Source of the DNA: SZUA-1535 sp964594175
Lineage (GTDB): Archaea > Aenigmatarchaeota > Aenigmatarchaeia > Aenigmatarchaeales > SZUA-1535
NCBI GenBank assembly: GCA_964594175.1
Contig: CAZQLM010000004.1
Location: 1-23,992 of the forward strand
Reading direction: 5' to 3'
Length of the DNA stretch: 23,992 bases
Positions 13,989 to 21,251 of the stretch are shown one piece after another. Made by a program: the position numbers and the translations under genes. The notes beneath the pieces are model-generated. The model was not told the origin of the DNA. It did no database searches and saw nothing but the letters and a program-made list of their open reading frames with translations. Position 1 is the first letter of the stretch; the number at the start of each line of letters is the position of its first letter.

Positions 13989-15167
13989 ATGAGTATCGTT
14001 ATAGAAAAGCTTCAAGAGGTTTTGCCAAGCGAGATGAAAGTGGAAATGGTAGAAAGAAAAGGAGTTGGGCATCCGGACACGCTGGCAGATGCGATAGCGG
14101 AAAGTGTAAGCAGAGCTCTTTGTAAAGAGTATTTAAAACGCTTCGGAGCTTTAATGCATCACAACACAGATCAAGGCGAAATAATAGGTGGTGAAGTTTC
14201 TCTGCATTGGGAAGGAGGAGAAATTTTAAGACCAATTCACATAATCCTTTCTGGTAGAGCAACATCGAAAGTTGGAAGCGAGACAATTCCTGTTCACGAG
14301 ATTGCTGTAAAAGCAGCAAAAGAATATTTAGAAAAAACTTTAAGAAGCCTAGACATAGATGCAGGAGTGGTAATAGAATCTCGCATAGGCCGTGGTTCAG
14401 AGGATTTGGTAAGCGTTTTTCACAGAGAAAAAATTCCTTTGGCAAATGATACTTCATTTGGTGTTGGATTTGCACCTTACACAGCTTTGGAAAATCTTGT
14501 TTTGAAAACAGAAGAGTTTTTGAACTCAAGCTCTTTTAAAAAAGATTTCCCATTTGTGGGAGAGGATGTAAAGGTAATGGGTCTGAGAATGGATGATGAG
14601 ATAAGAATAACAGTAGCCGCTGCAATGCTGGTTAAGTATTTTTCCAATGCAAAGGAGTATCTTGCAGCAAAAGAGGAAGTGCTAAAACAGCTTAGCGATT
14701 TTATTTCGAGCATCTACCCTGGCAAAGTGGAAATTTTTATAAACACAGCCGATAACGAAAATGGTTCTAAAACAAGCGATTTTTATTTAACGCTTTCTGG
14801 CACAAGTGCTGAGATGGGAGATGACGGAAGTGTTGGACGTGGAAATAGGGCAAGCGGTTTGATAACACCCTGCAGGCCGATGAGCATGGAGGCATGTGCG
14901 GGAAAAAACCCTTACAACCATGTAGGCAAAATTTATAATGTTTTAGCTTTCAAAATAGCAAACCGTGTTTACGAAGAAGCGCAAGCAGAAAACGTTGTTG
15001 TTAAAATTCTTAGCCAAATAGGAAAACCGATAAATCAGCCAAAGATTTTAAGCGTGCAAATGCGCTCTGGTTCTGAAATCAAAGCAAAGAAAATAGCAGA
15101 AGAAGAGCTTGAAAGAATTACAGAGATAACAAAAGAAATCATAGAAGGGAAATATAGGCTGTTTTAG
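13989..15167 (+). CDS. mat: S-adenosylmethionine synthetase, archaeal type
   Basis: A 392-residue enzyme that makes S-adenosylmethionine from methionine and ATP in the cytoplasm. Diagnostic archaeal MAT stretches are ERKGVGHPDTLADAIAE near residue 22-38, HHNTDQGEIIGGEV, and the signature MGDDGSVGRGNRASGLITP followed by CRPMSMEACAGKNPYNHVGKIYNV. Length is normal (about 400). The start ATG is set by the GGTGAT ribosome site. It stands alone on the plus strand, between the broken membrane gene and the tRNA. Its product is the cofactor required by the neighbouring radical SAM enzyme, though the two are not co-transcribed. Confidence 0.95.
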   Translation: MSIVIEKLQEVLPSEMKVEMVERKGVGHPDTLADAIAESVSRALCKEYLKRFGALMHHNTDQGEIIGGEVSLHWEGGEILRPIHIILSGRATSKVGSETIPVHEIAVKAAKEYLEKTLRSLDIDAGVVIESRIGRGSEDLVSVFHREKIPLANDTSFGVGFAPYTALENLVLKTEEFLNSSSFKKDFPFVGEDVKVMGLRMDDEIRITVAAAMLVKYFSNAKEYLAAKEEVLKQLSDFISSIYPGKVEIFINTADNENGSKTSDFYLTLSGTSAEMGDDGSVGRGNRASGLITPCRPMSMEACAGKNPYNHVGKIYNVLAFKIANRVYEEAQAENVVVKILSQIGKPINQPKILSVQMRSGSEIKAKKIAEEELERITEITKEIIEGKYRLF

Positions 15168-15176
15168 GATTTTAAA

Positions 15177-15199
15177 TGTTTTTTCAATTAATTTTAGAT
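15177..15199 (+). terminator. T-rich probable terminator after AdoMet synthetase
   Basis: A run of six T (ATGTTTTTTC) about 10 nt after the stop codon, followed by AATTAATTTT. Archaeal terminators are commonly simple T-runs; no hairpin is needed or seen. Confidence 0.4.
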
Positions 15200-15224
15200 A
15201 TGTTGGAATGTATTTTTCTCAAGA

Positions 15225-15232
15225 TTTAAAAG
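15225..15232 (+). promoter_or_regulatory. TATA box of the tRNA gene
   Basis: TTTAAAAG at 15225-15232 would place transcription start near 15254-15258, giving a leader of about 10 nt before the tRNA. Spacing-based inference. Confidence 0.5.
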
Positions 15233-15265
15233 AATAAAAGTAAATGGTTAATGTGGTGCACTCAA

Positions 15266-15389
15266 GCCCCCGTAGCTCAGCTTGGATAGAGCGCCTGCCT
15301 CCTAAGCAGGATGTCGCGGGTTCAAAATAGGTGCGAGTGAAGCGCACCTATCACCACTTCCTCACCAGAAACTCCCGCCGGGGGCACCA
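15266..15389 (+). tRNA. tRNA-Arg(CCU) interrupted by an intron in the T-loop
   Basis: Exon 1 is 15266-15326: acceptor GCCCCCG, T8 A9, D-stem GCTC/GAGC, anticodon stem CCTGC/GCAGG with loop CTCCTAA (anticodon CCT at 15301-15303), variable loop ATGTC, T-stem GCGGG and T-loop TTCAAA. The partner strands are not adjacent but resume at 15373: T60, T-stem CCCGC (15374-15378), acceptor CGGGGGC (15379-15385), discriminator A and an encoded CCA (15387-15389). All stems pair fully once 15327-15372 is removed, leaving a canonical seven-base T-loop. The tRNA reads AGG arginine codons. The last 28 nt lie antisense to the end of the CoA-biosynthesis gene. Confidence 0.9.
15327..15372 (+). other. 46-nt non-canonical tRNA intron (position 59/60)
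   Basis: The intron contains a perfect 9-bp hairpin, ATAGGTGCG (15327-15335) with CGCACCTAT (15342-15350), loop AGTGAAG. A relaxed bulge-helix-bulge can be drawn: outer helix GCGGG/CCCGC, central TTC (15321-15323) with GAA (15368-15370), and three-nt bulges AAA (15325-15327) and ACT (15371-15373). Cutting after the second base of each bulge, as the archaeal splicing endonuclease does, gives exactly these borders. The central helix is only three pairs plus an A-A mismatch. Confidence 0.8.
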
Positions 15390-16318
15390 TCATCGTTTAT
15401 TTCACCTTTTACTATTCTCTCACAAGAAATTGGCTTTCCATCTCTAGCTAGAAGTTTTTCAACGATTACAACTTTAAGCTTTTCCATTCCTTTTCTTTCT
15501 CTAATTTCATTAATTTCTCTTACCTTTCCTTCTAAATCTCGTGTTACTATTATACAAGCTTTTTCAATCTCTGCAGAGATTCCATAGCTATCGTTAAGTT
15601 CCACTATTTCATATCTCTCTTCAAACCCAAAATCTTTAAGAAAATTCTCTATTTTTCTAACCCTTTCTTCAAAACAAGGAAAAGTATAATTTTTTAGCTT
15701 TCTCGTAAACTCATCACTACTTACACCAAGAAAAACTTTTTTACCGGTTTCAAAAGCTGTCAACAGCAAATATTTGTGCCCTGCATGAAAATGAGTAAAG
15801 CTTCCACCGAGAAGCACGTTTTCCTCTTTTTCTAAAGAGATAAACTTTTTCACGAATTCTCTGTGAATCTCATTCGTATAAAAACAACCGATTCCTTTAT
15901 CTCTTAAACCGAACACAACTAAGGAATTTTTCGGAGAAAAGTAAAGCGCAGGCAAACCAAGCAAGTCTTCCTCACCTTTTATCTCAACTAAGCAAGAAGA
16001 TGAAAAGCAAAAACATTTTTTTACAGCTTCCCAAGCTTGCTTTGTTATACTTCCAGCAGGATTAATAGCATGAAGCTTTACATCAGCTTCAATCACTTCT
16101 CTTCTTTCATAAGGTTTTCTCAAAGTTCTGTTATCTATTATAGCATTCTTCCAATAACTTTTCAGCAGATCGCTTGCAACATCTCCAACGCATGTTATGA
16201 TTTTCGGTTTTACTTCTTTCACAAATTTCAAAATTTCTTGCCTCGTTTCAAAAATTCTACAGGGTGGTGATGAAAGCTCTTTTCTTTGCTTTTCATCGAT
16301 TTTTAAAATTATTTCCAT
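15362..16318 (-). CDS. Fused GTP-dependent dephospho-CoA kinase / phosphopantetheine adenylyltransferase
   Basis: A 318-residue two-domain protein for the last two steps of CoA synthesis. Residues 1-160 are the DUF359 kinase domain: ITCVGDVASDLL (41-52), IIDNRTLR (60-67), NPAGSIT (86-92), GEEDLLGLPA (115-124). Residues 166-310 are the archaeal phosphopantetheine adenylyltransferase: LLGGSFTHFHAGHKYLL with the nucleotide-binding H178-A-G-H181, GVSSDEF (198-204) and ISCERIVKGEI (297-307), replacing the usual ISSTRI. The two activities are normally separate proteins in archaea. The C-terminal tail DGAPGGSFW is encoded by antisense of the tRNA 3' end and is probably not conserved. It lies one nt after the methionine aminopeptidase stop. 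Confidence 0.88.
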   Translation of the reverse strand: MEIILKIDEKQRKELSSPPCRIFETRQEILKFVKEVKPKIITCVGDVASDLLKSYWKNAIIDNRTLRKPYERREVIEADVKLHAINPAGSITKQAWEAVKKCFCFSSSCLVEIKGEEDLLGLPALYFSPKNSLVVFGLRDKGIGCFYTNEIHREFVKKFISLEKEENVLLGGSFTHFHAGHKYLLLTAFETGKKVFLGVSSDEFTRKLKNYTFPCFEERVRKIENFLKDFGFEERYEIVELNDSYGISAEIEKACIIVTRDLEGKVREINEIRERKGMEKLKVVIVEKLLARDGKPISCERIVKGEINDDGAPGGSFW

Positions 16319-16319
16319 A

Positions 16320-17207
16320 TCACCACGTCGTTACTATGGTTTTATTTTCTAAGAGAACAACAGTGTGTTCTGCCTGAGCAACATTAGCTCCCGAAACCTC
16401 TTTGAGAACATAAAAAGCATGCAAAGCACGAGCATTTACGAGCTCCTTTAGCGCCAGTTCTAGCTTGAATCCAGAGATTTCTTTTTCTAACCACCTCTTC
16501 GCAAATGGTAAACCATTATACTTTCTTGCTAATTCTAAAACCTTTCTAGCTTCTCTAAACCTTGTTGGTTTTTCCTCTAAAACCATAAAAATTAAAGCTT
16601 TGTTAGAATCCTTAACAGCTCCTTGCCCAGGTGTGCAAAATGGTTCTATGGCGTACGCTTTTCCGCTTTCAAAAATGCCTTTGCCTACTGGAATATTTGG
16701 AATCGTTACGCCAGCATGCAAATTATATCTCTCAAGCCCGTGTCCAGTTAGATTGGTTACAGGATTAAACCCATAGCTATTTGCAACTTCTTGTACAACT
16801 TTTCCAACCTCTTTCATCTCTACACCTGGAGCAACGATTTTTAAGGCCTCTTTGACCATGTTTTCAGCACATTTGATAAGCTCGTCCTTTCCAGCGATTC
16901 TAAATGTTTTCGCTGTATCCGCTATATACCCATCGACATGTACACCAACATCTATTTTTACATAGTCTTCTTCATTTATTTCAAAATTTTCATTTTTACA
17001 AGGTGTGAAATGCGCGGCAGTATCGTTAACAGAAATATTAGTAGGAAAGGCAGGCTCACCTCCTAGCTCAAAAATTTTAGCTTCTATTTTTTCAGCAAGC
17101 TCATAAGCGTTTCTACAACCTTGTTTCAAAAGTTTTTCTCCATATTCTAAAACTTGCCTGGCTATTTTTCCTGCTTTCAAATACTTCTCCAATACTTCCT
17201 TTTCCAT
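16320..17207 (-). CDS. map: Methionine aminopeptidase, type II
   Basis: A 295-residue archaeal-type enzyme that removes the initiator methionine from new proteins in the cytoplasm. The five metal ligands are visible: D86 (VKIDVGVHVDG), D97 (IADTAKTF), H156 (TGHGLERY), E188 (AIEPF) and E280 (QAEHTVV); His66 (AAHFTP) is the substrate-site histidine. The insert after residue 200 (about 210-270) marks type II. Length matches archaeal relatives. An A/T stretch before the ATG could be its own promoter, but the histone-fold gene lies only 42 nt upstream on the same strand, and the CoA gene follows directly. Confidence 0.94.
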   Translation of the reverse strand: MEKEVLEKYLKAGKIARQVLEYGEKLLKQGCRNAYELAEKIEAKIFELGGEPAFPTNISVNDTAAHFTPCKNENFEINEEDYVKIDVGVHVDGYIADTAKTFRIAGKDELIKCAENMVKEALKIVAPGVEMKEVGKVVQEVANSYGFNPVTNLTGHGLERYNLHAGVTIPNIPVGKGIFESGKAYAIEPFCTPGQGAVKDSNKALIFMVLEEKPTRFREARKVLELARKYNGLPFAKRWLEKEISGFKLELALKELVNARALHAFYVLKEVSGANVAQAEHTVVLLENKTIVTTW

Positions 17208-17249
17208 AAGAAAGAATTAAAGAAATAAAATAAAAAATAAATCAAGAAA

Positions 17250-17435
17250 TTAGAGATCGTAAGCCCTTAGCGTTGCTCTTCCATTTCCTTTAGCTCTTTT
17301 TACAGCTTCATTCACAAGCTCTGCTACCCTTTCGTCTAAAGCTGTAAAGAACTCCTCGCTAAAACGCATTCCCTTTACAAGTTCTCTGACCTTGCTTCTT
17401 ACAACAAGCGGTCCAACAGCCTTTTTCTTTGCCAC
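17250..17435 (-). CDS. Small archaeal histone-fold protein (histone/DUF1931-like)
   Basis: A 61-residue basic protein, MAKKKAVGPLVVRSKVREL...FTALDERVAELVNEAVKRAKGNGRATLRAYDL, with the helix-strand-loop pattern of a single histone fold; the final NGRATLRAYDL corresponds to the loop-2 strand and last short helix of archaeal histones. It should dimerise and bind DNA. The start is a GTG at 17435, set by AAGGTGGT four to five nt upstream; an in-frame GTG at 17444 is part of that ribosome site. First gene of a probable operon with map and the CoA fusion. It could be a DUF1931 relative rather than a classical histone. Confidence 0.8.
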   Translation of the reverse strand: MAKKKAVGPLVVRSKVRELVKGMRFSEEFFTALDERVAELVNEAVKRAKGNGRATLRAYDL

Positions 17436-17444
17436 ATTTACCAC

Positions 17445-17743
17445 CTTATTTCTTAATTCTCGCAGATAAATAAAAAATTTTATGATAAGAATTTAAATTT
17501 AATTTTCATCAATTTTTTCATAGAAAATCACTAAGAAATTTCTTTAAAGAATACGAAAATTTTTGGTGCACCCGTTTCATATTCATAAAAAAAGTGGAGC
17601 ATGAGAAAGCAATTTCACATCTTTTAAACTCCTTTTCCTCGATATTTTCCCTTCTACCAGAATTTTACGAAGTTCACGAAGCAAAAATGGAAATAGAAAA
17701 ATATTTATGGAATTCAAAAACAAAAGAAAACAAAGGGTGAATA
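17445..17743. other. Gene-poor interval with promoter of the histone-fold gene and a possible short ORF
   Basis: Minus strand: TTTATTTATC (17466-17475) about 31-40 nt before the histone GTG is a plausible TATA box. Plus strand: a frame open from 17489 to a TGA at 17738-17740 has no ATG near its beginning; from a GTG at 17594 it would encode 48 residues (EHEKAISHLLNSFSSIFSLL, then PEFYEVHEAKMEIEKYLWN), predicted helical. No ribosome-binding site is seen, so it may be a gene remnant or chance. Nothing else recognisable. Confidence 0.35.
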
Positions 17744-18604
17744 CTATTTCCCACACTTATGTTCCTTAAGAACGCTTATAAGGTGATTTCTTATTTCCTT
17801 TCCGAATTCGCTTTTCAAGGCAAATTCTACTGTTGCTTTCAACCAAGAAAGTTTGTTACCTATGTCATACACTCTTCCAGAAAATAAATGCGCTCGCATT
17901 CTGTGCCCATTTGAAATCATTAACTTCAAAGCATCCGTTAACTGTATTTCTCCACCCCTTCCTGGAGGCGTTTGCTTTATATAATCAAAAATTTCTGGTT
18001 GAAGTAGATATCTTCCCAAAATAGCTAAGTCGCTCGGAGCTTTATCTGCTGAAGGCTTTTCGATCATATCTGTTATGAAACCGTTCTCGTCGAGAGCAAT
18101 AATTCCGTATCTGCTTACCAGTTCTTTTGGAACTTTCTCCACAGAAATAATACTTTCTCCTTTTCTGTAGTGAGAGATAAGCTCCTTAGAGCAATTTGGG
18201 TGTGTGATAACATCTCCCAAAAGCACGATAAAAGGCTCGCTGCCAATATGCTTTCTTGCATGATATATTGCGTCTCCCAAACCACGCGGTTCTTTTTGCC
18301 TGACGTAATGAATCGTAACGTTGTCGAGAACTTCATTAAGCTCTTTCAAATCATTTTCCTTCTCCGAATTTTTTATCGTGTTCTCAAGCTCTGGGAAACG
18401 GTCAAAATGATCTTCTATAGCTCTTTTATGCCTGCCAGTAATTATAACAATATCATCTATTCCTGCCTTATACGCTTCTTCAACCACATATTGAATTACT
18501 GGTTTGTCAAAAACAGGTACCATCTCCTTTGGCTGAGCTTTTGTTACAGGGAGCATTCTTGTTCCGAAACCAGCCGCGGGAATTACAGCTTTTTTTACCT
18601 CCAT
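17744..18604 (-). CDS. galU: UTP-glucose-1-phosphate uridylyltransferase
   Basis: A 286-residue GalU-type nucleotidyltransferase making UDP-glucose from UTP and glucose 1-phosphate. Evidence: nucleotide loop AAGFGTRMLPVTKAQPKEMVPVFDKP (residues 10-35, with K26), RQKEPRGLGDAI (102-113), the metal-binding LLGDV (D131), MIEKPSADKAPSDLAILGRYLL, and GEIQLTDAL. Length fits the family. Its ATG overlaps the phosphohexomutase TAA by one base (TAATG), with GAGGTGAGG just before, so it is the last gene of the sugar-nucleotide operon and feeds the UDP-glucose dehydrogenase encoded two genes upstream. Confidence 0.94.
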   Translation of the reverse strand: MEVKKAVIPAAGFGTRMLPVTKAQPKEMVPVFDKPVIQYVVEEAYKAGIDDIVIITGRHKRAIEDHFDRFPELENTIKNSEKENDLKELNEVLDNVTIHYVRQKEPRGLGDAIYHARKHIGSEPFIVLLGDVITHPNCSKELISHYRKGESIISVEKVPKELVSRYGIIALDENGFITDMIEKPSADKAPSDLAILGRYLLQPEIFDYIKQTPPGRGGEIQLTDALKLMISNGHRMRAHLFSGRVYDIGNKLSWLKATVEFALKSEFGKEIRNHLISVLKEHKCGK

Positions 18605-19962
18605 TACCTCACCTCTACTCCATATTTTTTCAAAAATTCAACAAATTTTTTAAACATACTTTCGTATGATTCTTTTGTTTTTCCTTCTACTCGCAAAGAA
18701 ATTTTTGGCTCAGTATTGCTTGCTCTGAGCAATCCCCAGCTATCGTCGCTCTCGACTCTTACACCGTCTATGTCTATTACCTTTCCGCTTTTTGCAAAGT
18801 ATCTTTTCGCATCTTCCACTATCTTCCATTTCATGTCTTCCCCTACTCTTATTCTCAGTTCAGGAGAGGAATAGTATTTAGGAATATCATCAAAAATTTC
18901 GCTAAGATTTTTCCCTAACTTTTCAATTACCGAAATTACTTTCAGTGCAGAATAAAGACCGTCATCAACGGGATATTCTCTGAAGAAATAATGCCCTGAA
19001 TATTCTCCAGCAAAATCGCAGTTTTTTTCCACTAAAGTTTTTCTAACAAAAACGTTTCCGACTCTTTCCAAAACAACACTTCCGCCCTTTCGCTCTATAA
19101 ATTCAACTACAGCTTTGCTTACCTTAACCTCTGTAACCACCTTCGGTTTTTCATAAAGCAGTGAGATTATAGCAAGAGTGTAATCTCCTGGAATAAAGCG
19201 CGCTTTTTCGTCAATGAAAATAATTCTATCTCCATCTCCATCAAAGCATAATCCGAAATCGGCCTTATGCTTGAGAACGTTTTCCTTACAAAGCTCTGTG
19301 TTCCTCTCCTTAGAAGGATCAGGCTCGTGTGCTGGAAAGCTAGCATCCACCTTGCAAGCTATGCAGGACACTTCGAAACCGAAATCAGAAAGTACTTCTC
19401 TTGCCAGCTCTCCCATAGGACCGTTTGAACCATCGATAACAACTTTAAACCTTTTGGTGAAAGAAAAATTCGTTTTCAGAAATTTCTTATAAGCCTCTCT
19501 TATTTCAACTTCCTCGTATTCTGGCTCTCCTGATTCTTCAAATCTGCTTGCTATTTCGTTTTTTTCTTTCAAGATAATTTCCTTGATTTTTTCCCATTCA
19601 ATTCTTTTGCAATCCCTTCTGAAAACCTTCACACCATTATATTCCTTCGGATTATGCGAAGCTGTTATCATTACTCCTGCATCGCATCCCAGTTGCATTG
19701 CACCGAATTGAACAAGTGGAGTTGGGCACAGTCCAAGGAAAACAGCAGTTTTACCGCTCGTATTTAAACCTCTTATTATGGCTTTGGCAAATTTTTCTGA
19801 ATTCGGTCTATGATCATGACCCACGCAAATTTTTTCAAATAATTTTCCAAGAGCATATCCTATTGCGAAGCACAAAGCTTCATCTATTTCATCGTTAACT
19901 ATACCACGGACATCGTATGCTCTGAAAACCTTATCCAAGTTTTCTTTTTCAAGTGTTTTCAT
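18604..19962 (-). CDS. Phosphomannomutase/phosphoglucomutase
   Basis: A 452-residue alpha-D-phosphohexomutase interconverting hexose 6- and 1-phosphates. Visible: FRAYDVRG (13-20), the phosphoserine loop ITASHNPKEYNGVK (S102), the metal loop DGDGDR (241-246), the sugar-binding GEYSGHYFF, and the phosphate-binding RASNTEPKISLRVEG near the C-terminus. I start at the ATG at 19962, since GGTGAT (in the end of the dehydrogenase gene) sits four nt before it; two upstream ATGs (19977, 19968) overlap or precede that site. Whether it prefers glucose or mannose is not readable, but the operon suggests glucose 1-phosphate for GalU. Confidence 0.92.
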   Translation of the reverse strand: MKTLEKENLDKVFRAYDVRGIVNDEIDEALCFAIGYALGKLFEKICVGHDHRPNSEKFAKAIIRGLNTSGKTAVFLGLCPTPLVQFGAMQLGCDAGVMITASHNPKEYNGVKVFRRDCKRIEWEKIKEIILKEKNEIASRFEESGEPEYEEVEIREAYKKFLKTNFSFTKRFKVVIDGSNGPMGELAREVLSDFGFEVSCIACKVDASFPAHEPDPSKERNTELCKENVLKHKADFGLCFDGDGDRIIFIDEKARFIPGDYTLAIISLLYEKPKVVTEVKVSKAVVEFIERKGGSVVLERVGNVFVRKTLVEKNCDFAGEYSGHYFFREYPVDDGLYSALKVISVIEKLGKNLSEIFDDIPKYYSSPELRIRVGEDMKWKIVEDAKRYFAKSGKVIDIDGVRVESDDSWGLLRASNTEPKISLRVEGKTKESYESMFKKFVEFLKKYGVEVR

Positions 19963-19967
19963 GCACA

Positions 19968-21251
19968 TCACCAGCATATACCTTCTATCTCTAAACCATA
20001 TGGTTTTTCATCAAAAATTCTCCTACCCTCAAAAATAATCTTACCTTCAAGGCATTCCTTCATTTTCTCCAGTTCCCTAAAATGCTCCCAGTCTGTTGCT
20101 ATTTTTATTATTTCAGCTTCTTCTACCGCTTCTTTAAGAGAGTTTGCAATTTTCACACTTCCGTTTAGTTCATCTGGCAGCTTTGCTACAGGGTCATAAA
20201 CTATAACCTCTGCTCCTTCCTCGAGAAGTTTTGTAATCAAAGGTAAAGCTCTTGTTTCGCGTAAATCGCTAGTCCCTGATTTAAAAGCTAACCCGAGCAC
20301 CGCTACTTTTCTCCCTTTAAGTTCGCCAACTCTTTTCTTTGCTATTTCTATTAACCTTTCTGGTTGTTTTTCGTTGATTTCTATAACACTTTTTAACAAT
20401 TTTGGCTCTTCTCCAAGCTTTTCTGCAAACTTTATTAAAGCTCTTACATCCTTTGGCAGGCAGCTTCCACCGAAACCGATACCTGCGTTAAGAAAATGCC
20501 CTCCTATTCTTGGATCGTATTTCATCCCTTCAACAACCTTGTAAACATCTATATTAAGCTTTTTGCAAATATTACCGATTTCATTGATGAAGGAAATTTT
20601 AGTTGCTAAAAACGCATTGCTGGCGTATTTAATCATTTCAGCGGTTCTTAAATCGACGCGCACTATTGGGGAAGAAGGAAAGTTTTCTCTGTAAAAGCGC
20701 TCGAGCATGTTTCCGGATTTTTCGTCAAGGGCTCCTATAACTATTCTGTCCTGCTCAAGAAAATCACGAATTGCCGTCCCTTCCTTAAGAAATTCAGGAT
20801 TCATGCAAACACCAAAATCTTTTCCAGCTTTTTTTCCAGACTTTTCAAGAATCGGGATAAATTCTTTTTCTGTACTAGTCGGTACAACAGTAGATTTAAT
20901 TACAATCAAAACATAGCCTGTTTCTTTTAAAATCTCTGCAAGTTTTTCGCAAGCATCCTTCACATAGCTCAAATCAACACTTCCATCTTGTTTTGAAGGC
21001 GTTCCCACACAAATGAAAATTATTTCGCAATTTTTCAAAGCTTCATAGCCTGTGCTTGCCTTTAAATTTTTACCAGCATGCTTACGCAGAAGCTCGTCCA
21101 AACCAGGTTCATAAAATGGTGCTTCACCAGAGTTTATCTTTTCAACTTTTGCTTTATCTATATCAATAAGCACTACTTCATGTCCTTTGCTCGCAAGCAC
21201 AGTACCCATGCTTAAACCAACAAATCCAGCTCCTATTATACCAATTTTCAT
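19968..21251 (-). CDS. UDP-glucose 6-dehydrogenase
   Basis: A 427-residue NAD-dependent enzyme oxidising UDP-glucose to UDP-glucuronate. N-terminal Rossmann domain IGIIGAGFVGLSMGTVLASKGHEV (3-26); CVGTPSKQDGSVDLSYV (81-97); NPEFLKEGTAI (151-161); K208 in AEMIKYASNAF; catalytic Cys264 in GFGGSCLPKD with K267 and D268; C-terminal domain with VLGLAFKSGTSDLRETRAL. All key residues are present. The start overlaps the UXS-like stop (ATGA) behind a strong GGAGGTG. UDP-ManNAc or UDP-GlcNAc dehydrogenases share the fold, but the operon with GalU favours UDP-glucose. Confidence 0.92.
   Translation of the reverse strand: MKIGIIGAGFVGLSMGTVLASKGHEVVLIDIDKAKVEKINSGEAPFYEPGLDELLRKHAGKNLKASTGYEALKNCEIIFICVGTPSKQDGSVDLSYVKDACEKLAEILKETGYVLIVIKSTVVPTSTEKEFIPILEKSGKKAGKDFGVCMNPEFLKEGTAIRDFLEQDRIVIGALDEKSGNMLERFYRENFPSSPIVRVDLRTAEMIKYASNAFLATKISFINEIGNICKKLNIDVYKVVEGMKYDPRIGGHFLNAGIGFGGSCLPKDVRALIKFAEKLGEEPKLLKSVIEINEKQPERLIEIAKKRVGELKGRKVAVLGLAFKSGTSDLRETRALPLITKLLEEGAEVIVYDPVAKLPDELNGSVKIANSLKEAVEEAEIIKIATDWEHFRELEKMKECLEGKIIFEGRRIFDEKPYGLEIEGICW

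Noticed and set aside
15327..15350. The 9-bp hairpin as a stand-alone terminator or small RNA
   Set aside because: It lies exactly within the tRNA intron, has no following T-run, and is explained as the intron's internal stem.
17489..17740. A full gene in the interval before galU
   Set aside because: The open frame has no ATG or ribosome site near its beginning and no recognisable domain; kept only as a possible short ORF or remnant.
18170..18874. Plus-strand ORF of 234 codons antisense to galU and the phosphohexomutase
   Set aside because: Spans the junction of two well-supported genes on the other strand; no domain or start signal.
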